A stretch of 64,000 nucleotides of DNA, from the NCBI RefSeq assembly GCF_003149025.1, contig NZ_QGDV01000005.1, positions 62,001-126,000 on the forward strand, in the 5' to 3' direction. A program made the translations under genes and the position numbers. The DNA is from Rathayibacter iranicus NCPPB 2253 = VKM Ac-1602. GTDB taxonomy: Bacteria; Actinomycetota; Actinomycetes; Actinomycetales; Microbacteriaceae. Shown piece after piece: positions 1-9,206 of this stretch (within the stretch, counting starts at the first letter, position 1; each line of letters begins with the position of its first letter). The notes beneath the pieces were generated by a model, which was given only the letters and a program-made list of their open reading frames with translations, made no database searches and was not told where the DNA came from.

Positions 1-1485
1 TCGGGCTCCCTGAAGTGGGTTCCCGAAAGGGTAGTCGCTCAAGGAGCACTCGATCGCTTCTCACGGCGCATCCTCGGTGGGTTGGGAAACGATGCGGGCC
101 TGGCAGGCCTCTCCGTTCGGGAGCAGCTCCACGATATCCTCAAGAGTAAGTTGAGCTACTCCTCCCAGCGCCATCGTCAGTTGGATCATCTCATTCAGTT
201 CGCGGAGTCGAGGTATTTCAGCAACTGGAAGGACAAGCTCAAGGAGCACGGAGATAATCTTCATGTAGAGCGTGCTTCGCGTTATCTCTCTTCTGCGGTT
301 CTGGATCAAGGATATGATGGCGAATGGCTTCGGAAGTACGTTCATTCCCTTATTAGAAATGGCGCGAAAACCCTCGATATCGTGGAGGAACTGGAATCCC
401 TTTTCTTTAAATCTCCGATTCCGCACAGAGGTTTGGTTCTCATTCATAAAATCCCCGATCACATCGAACTTGAGAAAAGTCCGCAGTGGAGGTCTAAAGA
501 TGTTGCTCTTGGAATTCTGAGCGACTGGAAGGACCAGCGCGTCGAGGGTGACCTTATTATTGGTTCCCTCGAATTCGAGGTGGAGGCACTTGATCCTGGG
601 TCGGCCACAAGAATTGTTGCGGAGAGAATTACCCGGCTTGAGAATCAACTACGCTTTGAACCGGGTGAAATCAAGTTCGCCTATGATCCCTTTTTTCGCA
701 TGGAATCTGGAGCAAAGCGTCTCGCTCAGCGGCGGAAGGCGATAGTCCTCAGGTCACGGACTGCGGGTGAGAAACTTCGGAATGGCATCGTCTTGAATGG
801 ACAACCGACCGCGCTAGACGATGCTTTGCAACTCGCTTCTCCCCTAACTGATGGTCCGGACACTTTGGCGGTTTCGTCAGCATGGGCTTCGATCGAGTCC
901 CTTCTTACTGACCCCAGTGACGGAGATGAGCGCGGTTTCGGGGGTAAGGCGATCGCCGCCGACCGCGCTGCGTCGATCCTTGCCGCAGCATGGGGGCGAG
1001 CTGAACTTGGTCGACTCTCTTATTTGGTAGAAAGAGAAGAGAGGGCTAATCAGCGATTGCTCTCCGTGCTCGAAAGCGTTGAGGATACCGCCGGTCGAGC
1101 GGAAGTTATGTACAGCTGGTTGCTCTCCGGGAATGTCATCGACTTCCTCGATTTTCGATCGCAACAGGCTCTTAACAGGATGAAGCAACTTGCGGAGGAC
1201 CCAAAGAGTACGCTCAACCGCGTGAGGAAATACATCAACCATGCATTGCATCGACTGTACCGACAGCGGAACATGGTTCTACATGGCGGCGACGCAAGGC
1301 CGGTCGGGCTCGAAAGCACGCTGCTTTGCTCTGGTCCATTGATCTCCGCTGTCTTGGATCAGATGATTCACGCGGAACAATTTCACGGAGTCGCTCCGCT
1401 CCAGCTTGCGGCGCGCGCTGAGGTCGGCCTCACGGCCGGAGGCTTGGACGGCGCCTGGAACCCCGCGAATTTGCTTAGCTTCTGA
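1..1485 (+). CDS. HEPN-domain-like protein, 5' end outside window
   Basis: The frame is open from the first base of the window, so this gene is probably truncated by the window edge; a TTG at 82 is the first possible internal start and would give 467 residues. I do not recognise the N-terminal part, which is charged and mostly helical-looking. Near the C-terminus, RNMVLH (1267-1284) sits in a helical context followed by GG. This fits the R-N-x3-H form of the HEPN ribonuclease motif, as in ApeA-like HEPN domains. HEPN proteins commonly cut RNA in defence and toxin systems, so a defence role is an inference only. The gene is clearly AT-richer than the block that follows, which suggests acquired DNA. 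It ends before the terminator at 1607-1642. Confidence 0.6.
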   Translation, partial: SGSLKWVPERVVAQGALDRFSRRILGGLGNDAGLAGLSVREQLHDILKSKLSYSSQRHRQLDHLIQFAESRYFSNWKDKLKEHGDNLHVERASRYLSSAVLDQGYDGEWLRKYVHSLIRNGAKTLDIVEELESLFFKSPIPHRGLVLIHKIPDHIELEKSPQWRSKDVALGILSDWKDQRVEGDLIIGSLEFEVEALDPGSATRIVAERITRLENQLRFEPGEIKFAYDPFFRMESGAKRLAQRRKAIVLRSRTAGEKLRNGIVLNGQPTALDDALQLASPLTDGPDTLAVSSAWASIESLLTDPSDGDERGFGGKAIAADRAASILAAAWGRAELGRLSYLVEREERANQRLLSVLESVEDTAGRAEVMYSWLLSGNVIDFLDFRSQQALNRMKQLAEDPKSTLNRVRKYINHALHRLYRQRNMVLHGGDARPVGLESTLLCSGPLISAVLDQMIHAEQFHGVAPLQLAARAEVGLTAGGLDGAWNPANLLSF

Positions 1486-1606
1486 GTGAGGGGTGATCCT
1501 CGAAGCGCACTGAGGGCTCGCTTCGTCCTTCCGTGAAGTTGACGGCCGTGTCCTTCGCGTGTACTATAAAGCGTGTTAAGAGCGTGCCCTAGCTCGGAGG
1601 GGATTC

Positions 1607-1642
1607 GGCCCCCACGGTTTCCGTGGGGGCCGTCTTAATTTT
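1607..1642 (+). terminator. Intrinsic terminator
   Basis: Two perfect 11-base arms (GGCCCCCACGG at 1607-1617 and CCGTGGGGGCC at 1621-1631) flank a TTT loop and are followed by GTCTTAATTTT. It separates the HEPN-like gene from the repair operon that starts at 1704. Confidence 0.85.
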
Positions 1643-1703
1643 CGGTCAGCGTACTGAGTACGCGGGTGTCGACTCGTACTGATCAGGGTCCTCGAGGAGC
1701 TAA

Positions 1704-4700
1704 GTGACCATCCCCTATCGGGACTTGGCGTTCTACAACTTGCCCCCGGTCCCGCTCGATGAGTCCCAACGCGCGGTCCTCGCGCTGCCGGATGGGCAGA
1801 GCGCGGCCGTCCTCGGCGCCCCGGGGACGGGCAAGACCACCACGGCTGTCGAGCTGGTCGCCGAGCGTGTGCTCGAACGGGGTTACGCCCCCGAATCGAT
1901 CGTCGTGCTCGCGGCGAGTCGCACCGCCGCGACCGCCCTTCGCGATGTGTTGGCGCTGCGGTTGGGCGTGCCGACGCGGGGGCCGCTCGCGCGAACCGCG
2001 ACGTCGCTGGCATTCGAGGCGGTGACTTCCTCCGCACAGGAGCGCGGGCTGGAGCGGCCGACGCTGCTCACCGGAGGCGAGCAGGACGCCCTCCTCTCCG
2101 AACTTCTCGAGGGCCACCTCGAGGAGGGCACGGGTCCCTGTTGGCCTGACGAGTTCAGCCCCGAGGTACTCCGGCTGCGGACGTTCCGCACCGAATTGCG
2201 CGAATTTGGAATGCGCGCCACCGAGCACGGGCTCGACACGGACGCGATCCGGGCACTGGGCGTGGACGCCGAGCGCGGCGAGTGGTGCGCCGCCGCCGAC
2301 ATGCTCGACGAGGTGCGCGATGTCGTCGACTGGATGGCGCCAGAGGCGGGCACTCGACTGGACGCCGCCGAGTTCGCCGCGTTCGCGGCCGAGGCGATTC
2401 GCACCGGGCGCGGGGGCGAGCGGATCGGCGCCCTGCGACTCGTCGTCGTGGACGACATGCAGGAGGCCAGCGAATCGACCGTTGTGCTTCTGCGCGCGCT
2501 GGCGGAGCGCGGCGTGACTGTCGTGGCGCTGGGCGATCCCGACGTGGCGACGAGCGCCTACCGCGGCGCCGCCTCCGATACTCTCGGCCGCTTTGCCTCG
2601 CGCCTCGGCATCACCGAGGTCAGCACGTTCATCCTCACCCGGGTGCACCGGCATCCAGCCGCAGTGCGTGCTCTCGTGTCGGGCGCGACGGAGCGGATCG
2701 GCACCGCTGCCGCCGGCCGCCAGCGCACGGCGGTCGCCGAGCCGCAGCCCGAGGGCGGGCTGGTGCCCGTGCTCGTGCTGCACGCGCCCACACCCGCCCG
2801 TGAGGCGGCGACGGTGGCGCGGCTGCTGCGAGAGCGACGCCTGCGCGACGGCATCCCGTGGCAGCAGATGGCGGTGGTCGTTCGCTCCGGGGCCGCGGTC
2901 CAGCCGCTGATGAAGGCGCTCGCGGTAGCGGAGGTACCGACCCGCTCGGTGCTCGCCGGCCGTGACCTCCGCGATGATCATGCCGCGCGCGCTCTGCTTG
3001 TGCTCGTCGGCGTGGCGATCGGTGAGCGCGAACTCGACGCCAACCTCGCCGCTGAGCTGCTGCTCGGGCCTTTCGGCGGCGTCGACCGGCTTGGTCTGCG
3101 TCGGCTTCGGCTCGCCCTGCGTGCTGAGGAACTCGCGGCCGGCGGCATCCGCGCGAGCGATCCCCTTTTGGTCGAGGCGCTGGCGGCTCCCGGCCGCTTT
3201 GCCACGATCGACTCGGCGCCCGCACGCCAGGCCGAGCGGCTTGCCGTCACTCTCGACCGGGTTCGCGGGCTGCACGCCGAGCACGGCTCGATCGAGGAGC
3301 TGCTCTGGTCGGCCTGGGAGTCGAGTCGCGTGGCCACCTCGTGGCGCGAACTCGCGCTCGGCACCGGGCTCACCGCCGCCGAGGCCAATCGCAATCTCGA
3401 TGGTGTGGTCGCCCTCTTCAGCGCAGCCCGTCGTTTCGTGGAGCGGGCGCCCGGGCGGTCCGCCGTCGGTTTCGTGACCGAGATCCTCGAGGCGGAGGTG
3501 CCGGAGGACACACTCGCGCCCCGCTCGGTCGAGGACGCGGTGCTTATCGGCACTCCCTCCTCGGTGGTCGGGCTCGAGTTCGATGTGGTCGTCATCGCTC
3601 GCTTGCAGGACGGCGTCTGGCCCAACCTCCGCCAGCGCGGTTCGCTGCTCGACCCCGACGGGCTGGTGCGGTACACGCGGGGCGAGGGGGGTCTGCCGCT
3701 CGACGTCCGCAAAGCCACGCTCGACGATGAACTTCGGATGTTCGCTCTCGCCGTATCCCGCGCCCGTCGGCAGGTGGTGCTGAGCGCCGTCGCAGGCGAG
3801 GACGAGACGCCCTCCCTTTTCTTCCGGCTGAGCCCGCCCGACGCGCCCCGGCTCGACGCCACGTCGGCAGTGCCGATGACACTGCGGGGGGCGGTGGCGG
3901 CGCTGCGGCGCACGGCCACCACTCCCGGGTCCACGCAATCGCCCGCGGCGATCCGTGGGCTGCGTGCCCTCGCTGTGGCCGAGGTGCCTGGCGCCGACCC
4001 GGCCGAGTGGTCGGGACTCCTCGAGCCCTCCAGCACGGAGCCGCTGTTCGACGTCGATGACCCGGAGCGGCCGGTCGCAGTCTCGCCCAGCCGACTCGAG
4101 GCATTCGAGCGCTCGCCGCTCGACTGGTTCGTGGATGCCGTCTCGGGCTCGACGACCAGCACGGCGATGGGCGTCGGGACCCTCGTGCACTGGGTGCTCG
4201 AGAACGCCGCGAGTACCGACCCCGACGAGCTCTGGGCGGCCCTGGAGTCGCGCTGGCCCGAACTCGTCTTCGAGTCGCCGTGGCTCGGCGAGCGGCAGAA
4301 GCGTGTGACGCGGCGTCTCATCGACGGTCTCGCCGGTTACCTCGCCGACTTCGAGCGCGGCGGCGGCGAGGTACTGGGCCGCGAGCAGCAGTTCGAGCTC
4401 GATGTGCCTCCGGCTCGGGTGCGCGGCTCGATCGATCGCGTCGAGCGCTCGGCCGACGGCTCCGTGACCATCGTCGACCTTAAAACGGGACGCAGAATTC
4501 CTCGGCAGGTCGACATTGCCGAGCATGCACAGCTCGGCAGTTACCAGCTCGCGGTAGCCGAGGGGGCGATTGAGGCGGCGGATCCGACGGCCGGCGGCGG
4601 TGCAAAGTTGCTCTTCGTCTCCGGTGGGGTGCGCGGGAAGCCGTACCGCGAGGTCGTTCAGCCCCGCTTCGGCGAGGAGGAGCTGGAGCGCCTGCGCGAG

Positions 4701-4877
4701 CGCGTCCGCGCTGCGGCGCTCGGTATGGCGGCAGCCCGGTTCTCCGGTCTGCTCGAGTCGGTGCCGTACTCGCCGGGTGACGCGCTGCGTTATCGCATCC
4801 ACGCTGTGCCGGAGGTGCCGGGCGACGGCCTGCTCACGATCGACGCCGACGCACCGGACGAGGAGGAACTGCCGTGA
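1704..4877 (+). CDS. adnA: AdnA-like helicase-nuclease subunit
   Basis: A 1057-residue UvrD-like superfamily 1 motor fused to a C-terminal RecB-type PD-(D/E)XK nuclease. It is the probable first subunit of the AdnAB machine that resects double-strand breaks in actinobacteria in place of RecBCD. The Walker A GAPGTGKT lies at residues 38-45. Motif II reads DDMQ (about 250-253) instead of the canonical DEYQ, as expected for the weaker motor of this subunit. The nuclease core shows VDLKTG with D925 and K927, then QLGSYQ near 943. The GTG start follows GAGGAG. The stop overlaps adnB by four bases (GTGA), so the two are translationally coupled. The order adnA-adnB-nudC-uvrD2 matches Mycobacterium Rv3202c-Rv3198c, which supports the assignment over a stand-alone UvrD. 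Confidence 0.9.
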   Translation: MTIPYRDLAFYNLPPVPLDESQRAVLALPDGQSAAVLGAPGTGKTTTAVELVAERVLERGYAPESIVVLAASRTAATALRDVLALRLGVPTRGPLARTATSLAFEAVTSSAQERGLERPTLLTGGEQDALLSELLEGHLEEGTGPCWPDEFSPEVLRLRTFRTELREFGMRATEHGLDTDAIRALGVDAERGEWCAAADMLDEVRDVVDWMAPEAGTRLDAAEFAAFAAEAIRTGRGGERIGALRLVVVDDMQEASESTVVLLRALAERGVTVVALGDPDVATSAYRGAASDTLGRFASRLGITEVSTFILTRVHRHPAAVRALVSGATERIGTAAAGRQRTAVAEPQPEGGLVPVLVLHAPTPAREAATVARLLRERRLRDGIPWQQMAVVVRSGAAVQPLMKALAVAEVPTRSVLAGRDLRDDHAARALLVLVGVAIGERELDANLAAELLLGPFGGVDRLGLRRLRLALRAEELAAGGIRASDPLLVEALAAPGRFATIDSAPARQAERLAVTLDRVRGLHAEHGSIEELLWSAWESSRVATSWRELALGTGLTAAEANRNLDGVVALFSAARRFVERAPGRSAVGFVTEILEAEVPEDTLAPRSVEDAVLIGTPSSVVGLEFDVVVIARLQDGVWPNLRQRGSLLDPDGLVRYTRGEGGLPLDVRKATLDDELRMFALAVSRARRQVVLSAVAGEDETPSLFFRLSPPDAPRLDATSAVPMTLRGAVAALRRTATTPGSTQSPAAIRGLRALAVAEVPGADPAEWSGLLEPSSTEPLFDVDDPERPVAVSPSRLEAFERSPLDWFVDAVSGSTTSTAMGVGTLVHWVLENAASTDPDELWAALESRWPELVFESPWLGERQKRVTRRLIDGLAGYLADFERGGGEVLGREQQFELDVPPARVRGSIDRVERSADGSVTIVDLKTGRRIPRQVDIAEHAQLGSYQLAVAEGAIEAADPTAGGGAKLLFVSGGVRGKPYREVVQPRFGEEELERLRERVRAAALGMAAARFSGLLESVPYSPGDALRYRIHAVPEVPGDGLLTIDADAPDEEELP

Positions 4878-7800
4878 TCGACGCCCTGACCATCGCGGAG
4901 CGCCTGGACCTGCGCCCGCCGACCATCGAGCAGCGAGCCGTGATCGAGGCGCCGCTGCGGCCCGCATTGGTGGTCGCCGGAGCCGGCAGCGGCAAGACCG
5001 AGACGATGGCGAACCGCGTACTGTGGCTGCTCGCGAACGGCCTCGCGGCTCCCTCCGAGGTGCTCGGTCTCACCTTCACCCGCAAGGCGGCCACCGAACT
5101 CGGCGAGCGCATCGGGCGGCGGATCGACCAGCTCGGCGCCGCGGGCCTCCTGCGGCTGCCGCCCGGGCAGAGCGCCCCGGACCTCTTCGAGGCGGCGACG
5201 GTCTCGACCTACAACGCCTTCGCGAACACCATTTTCCGCGACAATGCTGCGCTGATTGGGCGCGAGGGCGATGCGACTGTCCTCTCAGAGGCGTCCGCGT
5301 GGCACCTCGCCCGCGGAGTCGTCGCTGACACGGCCGACCCTCGCATCCTCGACGTCGAAGCCGGGATCGACCGGCTCACCGATCTCGTCGTGTCACTCGC
5401 GCACGATCTGGCCGACAATCTCGCCGAGCCGGCCGAGGTCGCCGCGTTCGCCGAGGACTTCCTTCGTCTGGGGGAGCTGCCGCGCGGGGGCAGCGGCTCC
5501 GGCGTCTACCGCGAGCTCGAGAAGGCGCTGAACGCGGTGAGCGCGCTGCCCGTGTTGACGGCGCTCGCCGAGCGGTTCCAGGAGGCGAAAGCCGAGCGCG
5601 GGTTTGTCGAGTTCTCGGATCAGGTCGCCCTCGCACGACGAATCGTCGAGCGCGTGCCCCGGATCGCTGACGAGTATCGCGCCCGCTACCGGGTGGTGCT
5701 GCTCGATGAGTACCAAGACACCTCCGTGCTGCAGACGCAGCTGCTGGCCCGGCTCTTTGCGGGACAGGGCGTGATGGCCGTGGGTGACCCGCACCAGTCG
5801 ATTTACGGATGGCGCGGGGCGAGCGCCGAGGGTCTCGGCCGATTCTCCGTCGACTTCGAGGGGGAGGCGCGCTTCTCACTCAGTACCAGCTGGCGCAACG
5901 GCCATGGCGTGCTCGCGGCCGCCAACGCGGTCGTCGAGCCGCTCTCGGCCGGGAGCGCCGTGCCGGTCGACACCCTCGCTGCCGGCCCCGGGGCGAGCGG
6001 CCACCCCGTTGAGCTCACGTTCCCCGAGACCATCGAGGAGGAGGCCGACGATGTCGCGCGCTGGTTCGCGGGGCGTCTGCGCGAGAGCCTCGAGCCGCCG
6101 TCGGCCGCCATCCTCTTTCGTGTTCGCGCGCACATGGACCGCTTCGCGGCCGCGCTGGCGAAGCACGGCGTTCGCTACCACATTCTGGGGATCGGTGGCC
6201 TGCTCCGCCAGCCCGAAATCGCCGACCTCGTGGCGGCGCTGACGGTGGTGGAGGATCCCGCCGCGGGCAGTGAACTCGTGCGCCTGCTGGCCGGTGCTCG
6301 CTGGCGCCTCGGGGTGCGCGACCTCAAGGCCCTGCGCGACCTCGCCTCCTGGCTCGCTGCCCGCGACCACGCGCACCGCCTGCTTCCCGAGGAGGTACGC
6401 GAGCGGATGCGTGCGTCTGTCACCGAGGGCGAGGGCGGCTCGATCGTCGAGGCCCTCGACTTCATTGCCGCGCGCCGCCCCGGTGAGGACGGCCGCCTCG
6501 ACCACTCCGCCCTCGGCGCCTTCAGCGAGGAGGGACTGCGCCGGCTGCGCCAGGCGGGAACTCTTGTCGCTCGCCTGCGGGCGCGGGCCGGTCTCGACCT
6601 CCTGGACTTCGTCACCCTTGTCGAGCAAGAGTTGGGCCTCGACATCGAGGTCGAGGCGAACGAGTCGCGCAGCGACGGCCGGGCGAACCTGGAGGCGTTC
6701 CGGGAGGCCGTGGCCGGCTACCTACAGACCGACGACCGCGGCGCGGGCACCGGTTCGTCGCTTCGGGGATTCCTCCGCTGGCTGGTGCTGGCCGACAAGC
6801 GCGACGGCCTCGCCCCACGCCCCGAGGACCCCGAGCCAGGCACCGTGCAGCTGCTGACGATCCACGGCTCGAAGGGCCTGGAGTGGGATCTCGTCGCCGT
6901 GCCGAGGATGGTCGATGGCGAGCTGCCCGGCACGCCCGTCGAAGGATTCCGCGGCTGGGTGCGCTTGGGTGCGATGCCCTACGCCTTCCGCGGCGATGCC
7001 GCCGAGCTCCCCGACCTCGCCTGGCGCGGCTGCACCACCCAGAAGGAGGTCGTCGACGCGATCGGCGCGTTCGGCGAGACCCTCCGCGAGCGCAACGAGG
7101 CGGAGGAGCGCCGCCTCGCCTACGTCGCCGTGACGCGCGCGCGTCACCACCTGCTGCTCACCGGTTCGTGGTGGGCAGGTCAGGCGAAGCCGCGCGGGCC
7201 GGGGGTGTTCCTCCGCGACCTCGAAGAGGCCGGAACGATCCCAGCGCTCCCCACCGAACCTGCCGACCTCGAGAACCCGCTCGAACGCGCGCCGCGCACG
7301 TTCCGCTGGCCGCACGATCCGCTCGGCTCCCGGGGCGAGCGGGTGCGGGCGGCTGCGGCGCGGGTGCACACGGCCGAGCCGGCCCTGCTTGGAGCGCGCG
7401 GCGACGACATCCGCCTCCTGCTGGCCGAGCGGGCGGTGCGCCTCGCCGGTGGCAAGCGGCCACCGCTGCCGACGCGCATCCCCGCGTCGCGCTTCAAGGA
7501 CATCGTGAGCACGCCCGACGAGGTGTCTGCGCAGCTTCGCCGGCCGATGCCCGAGCGGCCGTACCGACAGACCCGCCTCGGCACGACGTTCCACTCCTGG
7601 GTCGAGAACCGTTTCGGGATTTACGGCGGTGCTGAGGCCGTCGACACCTTCCCCGACGAACTCGACCAGAGCGGATCGACCAGCCTCGAACACGAGCAAC
7701 TCGCGCTCCTCATCGAGACTTTCGAGCGATCGGAGTGGGCCGACCGGCGCCCCGACGCCGTCGAGATCGAAATCCATCTCCAGCTCGCCGGCCATGTCGT

Positions 7801-8086
7801 CGTCTGCAAGCTCGACGCCGTCTACCGCACCGACGCGGGCGTCCAAATCGTCGACTGGAAGACCGGCCGCGCACCGAAGGACGCCGCCGATCTCGAGCTC
7901 AAGCAATTCCAGCTGGCGCTGTACCGGCTCGCCTACTCGCGCTGGCGGGGCGTGCCGCTCGACAGCGTCGACGCCGTGTTCTATTTCGTTGCCGACGACC
8001 TCGTGCTGCGGCCCGAGCGGTTCTACTCCGAGCGCGAGCTGGCGGAGTCGCTGTCCTCGGCAACGGGGGCGAGCCCGCGGCCGTGA
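4874..8086 (+). CDS. adnB: AdnB-like helicase-nuclease subunit
   Basis: A 1070-residue partner of AdnA with the same architecture: N-terminal superfamily 1 helicase and C-terminal RecB-type nuclease. Motor motifs are canonical: AGAGSGKTE at 35-43, DEYQD at 278-282, then GDPHQSIYGWRGA. The nuclease core has VDWKTGR with D994 and K996, followed by QFQLALYRLAY. In the family this subunit is the leading ATP-driven motor, in line with its intact motif II. The GTG start lies inside the adnA stop. Its last 64 bases overlap the 3' end of the convergent gene at 8023-9090. Confidence 0.92.
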   Translation: MIDALTIAERLDLRPPTIEQRAVIEAPLRPALVVAGAGSGKTETMANRVLWLLANGLAAPSEVLGLTFTRKAATELGERIGRRIDQLGAAGLLRLPPGQSAPDLFEAATVSTYNAFANTIFRDNAALIGREGDATVLSEASAWHLARGVVADTADPRILDVEAGIDRLTDLVVSLAHDLADNLAEPAEVAAFAEDFLRLGELPRGGSGSGVYRELEKALNAVSALPVLTALAERFQEAKAERGFVEFSDQVALARRIVERVPRIADEYRARYRVVLLDEYQDTSVLQTQLLARLFAGQGVMAVGDPHQSIYGWRGASAEGLGRFSVDFEGEARFSLSTSWRNGHGVLAAANAVVEPLSAGSAVPVDTLAAGPGASGHPVELTFPETIEEEADDVARWFAGRLRESLEPPSAAILFRVRAHMDRFAAALAKHGVRYHILGIGGLLRQPEIADLVAALTVVEDPAAGSELVRLLAGARWRLGVRDLKALRDLASWLAARDHAHRLLPEEVRERMRASVTEGEGGSIVEALDFIAARRPGEDGRLDHSALGAFSEEGLRRLRQAGTLVARLRARAGLDLLDFVTLVEQELGLDIEVEANESRSDGRANLEAFREAVAGYLQTDDRGAGTGSSLRGFLRWLVLADKRDGLAPRPEDPEPGTVQLLTIHGSKGLEWDLVAVPRMVDGELPGTPVEGFRGWVRLGAMPYAFRGDAAELPDLAWRGCTTQKEVVDAIGAFGETLRERNEAEERRLAYVAVTRARHHLLLTGSWWAGQAKPRGPGVFLRDLEEAGTIPALPTEPADLENPLERAPRTFRWPHDPLGSRGERVRAAAARVHTAEPALLGARGDDIRLLLAERAVRLAGGKRPPLPTRIPASRFKDIVSTPDEVSAQLRRPMPERPYRQTRLGTTFHSWVENRFGIYGGAEAVDTFPDELDQSGSTSLEHEQLALLIETFERSEWADRRPDAVEIEIHLQLAGHVVVCKLDAVYRTDAGVQIVDWKTGRAPKDAADLELKQFQLALYRLAYSRWRGVPLDSVDAVFYFVADDLVLRPERFYSERELAESLSSATGASPRP

Positions 8087-9090
8087 GCGGAGGAGCCGGT
8101 GCGGGCTCCGGGCGTGCGGTTCAATAGCTCCTCGACCTCTGAGACCTCAAGCACGGGCCCGGTGTCGGTCGAGAGCGGCGCCGAGAGGTCGCCAAGCACG
8201 CTGTCGACCAGCGTGTCGAGCATGGCGACCGCGTCGTCCACGATCGCGGAGTCGTCGGTTTCGGTGCCGTGCAGCAGCCAGCGCGCGAGCTCGAGTTCGG
8301 CGTAGAGCTGAGCGCGCTGCCGGATCGCGCGGTCCACGGCGCCCGCGCGCATCCGCGAGTAGGCGGAGAGCGCCGTCTCGGAGCCGGGGGCACTCAGCAG
8401 CCAGTGCAGATCGCGGGCGGGGTCGCCGACGCGCAACGCCGCCCAGCCGAGCACCGCGGCGACGACGTCACCGGAGCGGAGAAACGAGTCGGCGGTCATC
8501 GAGCCATTCACCACGGTCGGATCGAACTGCCAGAGCGCGTCGTCCGAGGACGCCATCTCCCAGCGTGCGACGAGGGCGGCAGGGACGTGTCCGGTGTCGG
8601 CCGCGCGCTCGATGACCGCGACGGTCTCGTTGACGTTGTCGCGGGTCGTCGAGATCGGCAGCCCAGCCTCCTGCACGAACGAGGCGGGCAGCGAGTGGAT
8701 CGCTCCGATCGACCAACCGACGGAATCGGCGAGAGCGCTCTGCGCGGCGACATCGTCGATCAGGACGCGGTGGCCCTCGATGTACTCGTAGACCACGGCG
8801 CGCGTCCCGTCGAAGGGCGTTTGCCCGACGCTCTTCTGGACGTCGAACGGCAGGCGGCTGCGGATTCCTGGCGTCAGCGCGCGCAACGCGACGAGGTCGC
8901 CGAGCTGCTCCTGCTCGGCCAGCGGGGAGGTGGGCACCCGCACCACCAGGCGCGCCGAGTCCCGGGTCGTCAGCAGCGCGGAGTCGAAGTCGCCGTGCGT
9001 CGACGATGTGAAAGGGCGCGCGGTGCGGACATCGAGGCCCTCGACGGCCGAGGTGGCCAGCGCGGCTAGAGTGAGGTGGGATCTGGCCAT
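8023..9090 (-). CDS. APH/Mph-type phosphotransferase fold, catalytically degenerate
   Basis: A 355-residue protein with the overall layout of aminoglycoside/macrolide phosphotransferases: an N-lobe with VVRVPTSPLAEQEQ, a hinge near VVYEYIEGHRV, and the C-lobe ending VGDPARDLHWLL. The catalytic loop, normally HGDxHPGN, reads NGSMTADS (195-202), and the metal-binding IDW reads LGW (G215 for D). Every expected catalytic residue there is replaced, so I infer a pseudokinase with a binding or regulatory role rather than drug resistance. The ATG start is at 9090; a start further in would not restore the motifs. The gene is convergent with adnB (64-base overlap) and divergent from nudC. In mycobacteria an ion-channel gene occupies this slot. 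Confidence 0.7.
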   Translation of the reverse strand: MARSHLTLAALATSAVEGLDVRTARPFTSSTHGDFDSALLTTRDSARLVVRVPTSPLAEQEQLGDLVALRALTPGIRSRLPFDVQKSVGQTPFDGTRAVVYEYIEGHRVLIDDVAAQSALADSVGWSIGAIHSLPASFVQEAGLPISTTRDNVNETVAVIERAADTGHVPAALVARWEMASSDDALWQFDPTVVNGSMTADSFLRSGDVVAAVLGWAALRVGDPARDLHWLLSAPGSETALSAYSRMRAGAVDRAIRQRAQLYAELELARWLLHGTETDDSAIVDDAVAMLDTLVDSVLGDLSAPLSTDTGPVLEVSEVEELLNRTPGARTGSSAHGRGLAPVAEDSDSASSRSE

Positions 9091-9206
9091 GGTGTCCAGG
9101 GTAGGCGGCTCGTGCCCGGCCGTCTTGCCGCCACGCGCTGTCCCGTCGATGCCGTCGAAGGCCCGTGACAGCGGTGCTCGCGGCTCCGTGACGAAAGGAG
9201 CTTCGG

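Noticed and set aside
1683-4967. 1094-codon minus-strand frame
   Set aside because: It lies exactly opposite adnA, is full of Arg, His and Gly in low-complexity order and shows no motif; it is a GC-rich mirror frame.
8023-9090. Macrolide or aminoglycoside resistance gene
   Set aside because: The fold is that of APH/Mph enzymes but the catalytic and metal residues are missing, so resistance activity is not supported.
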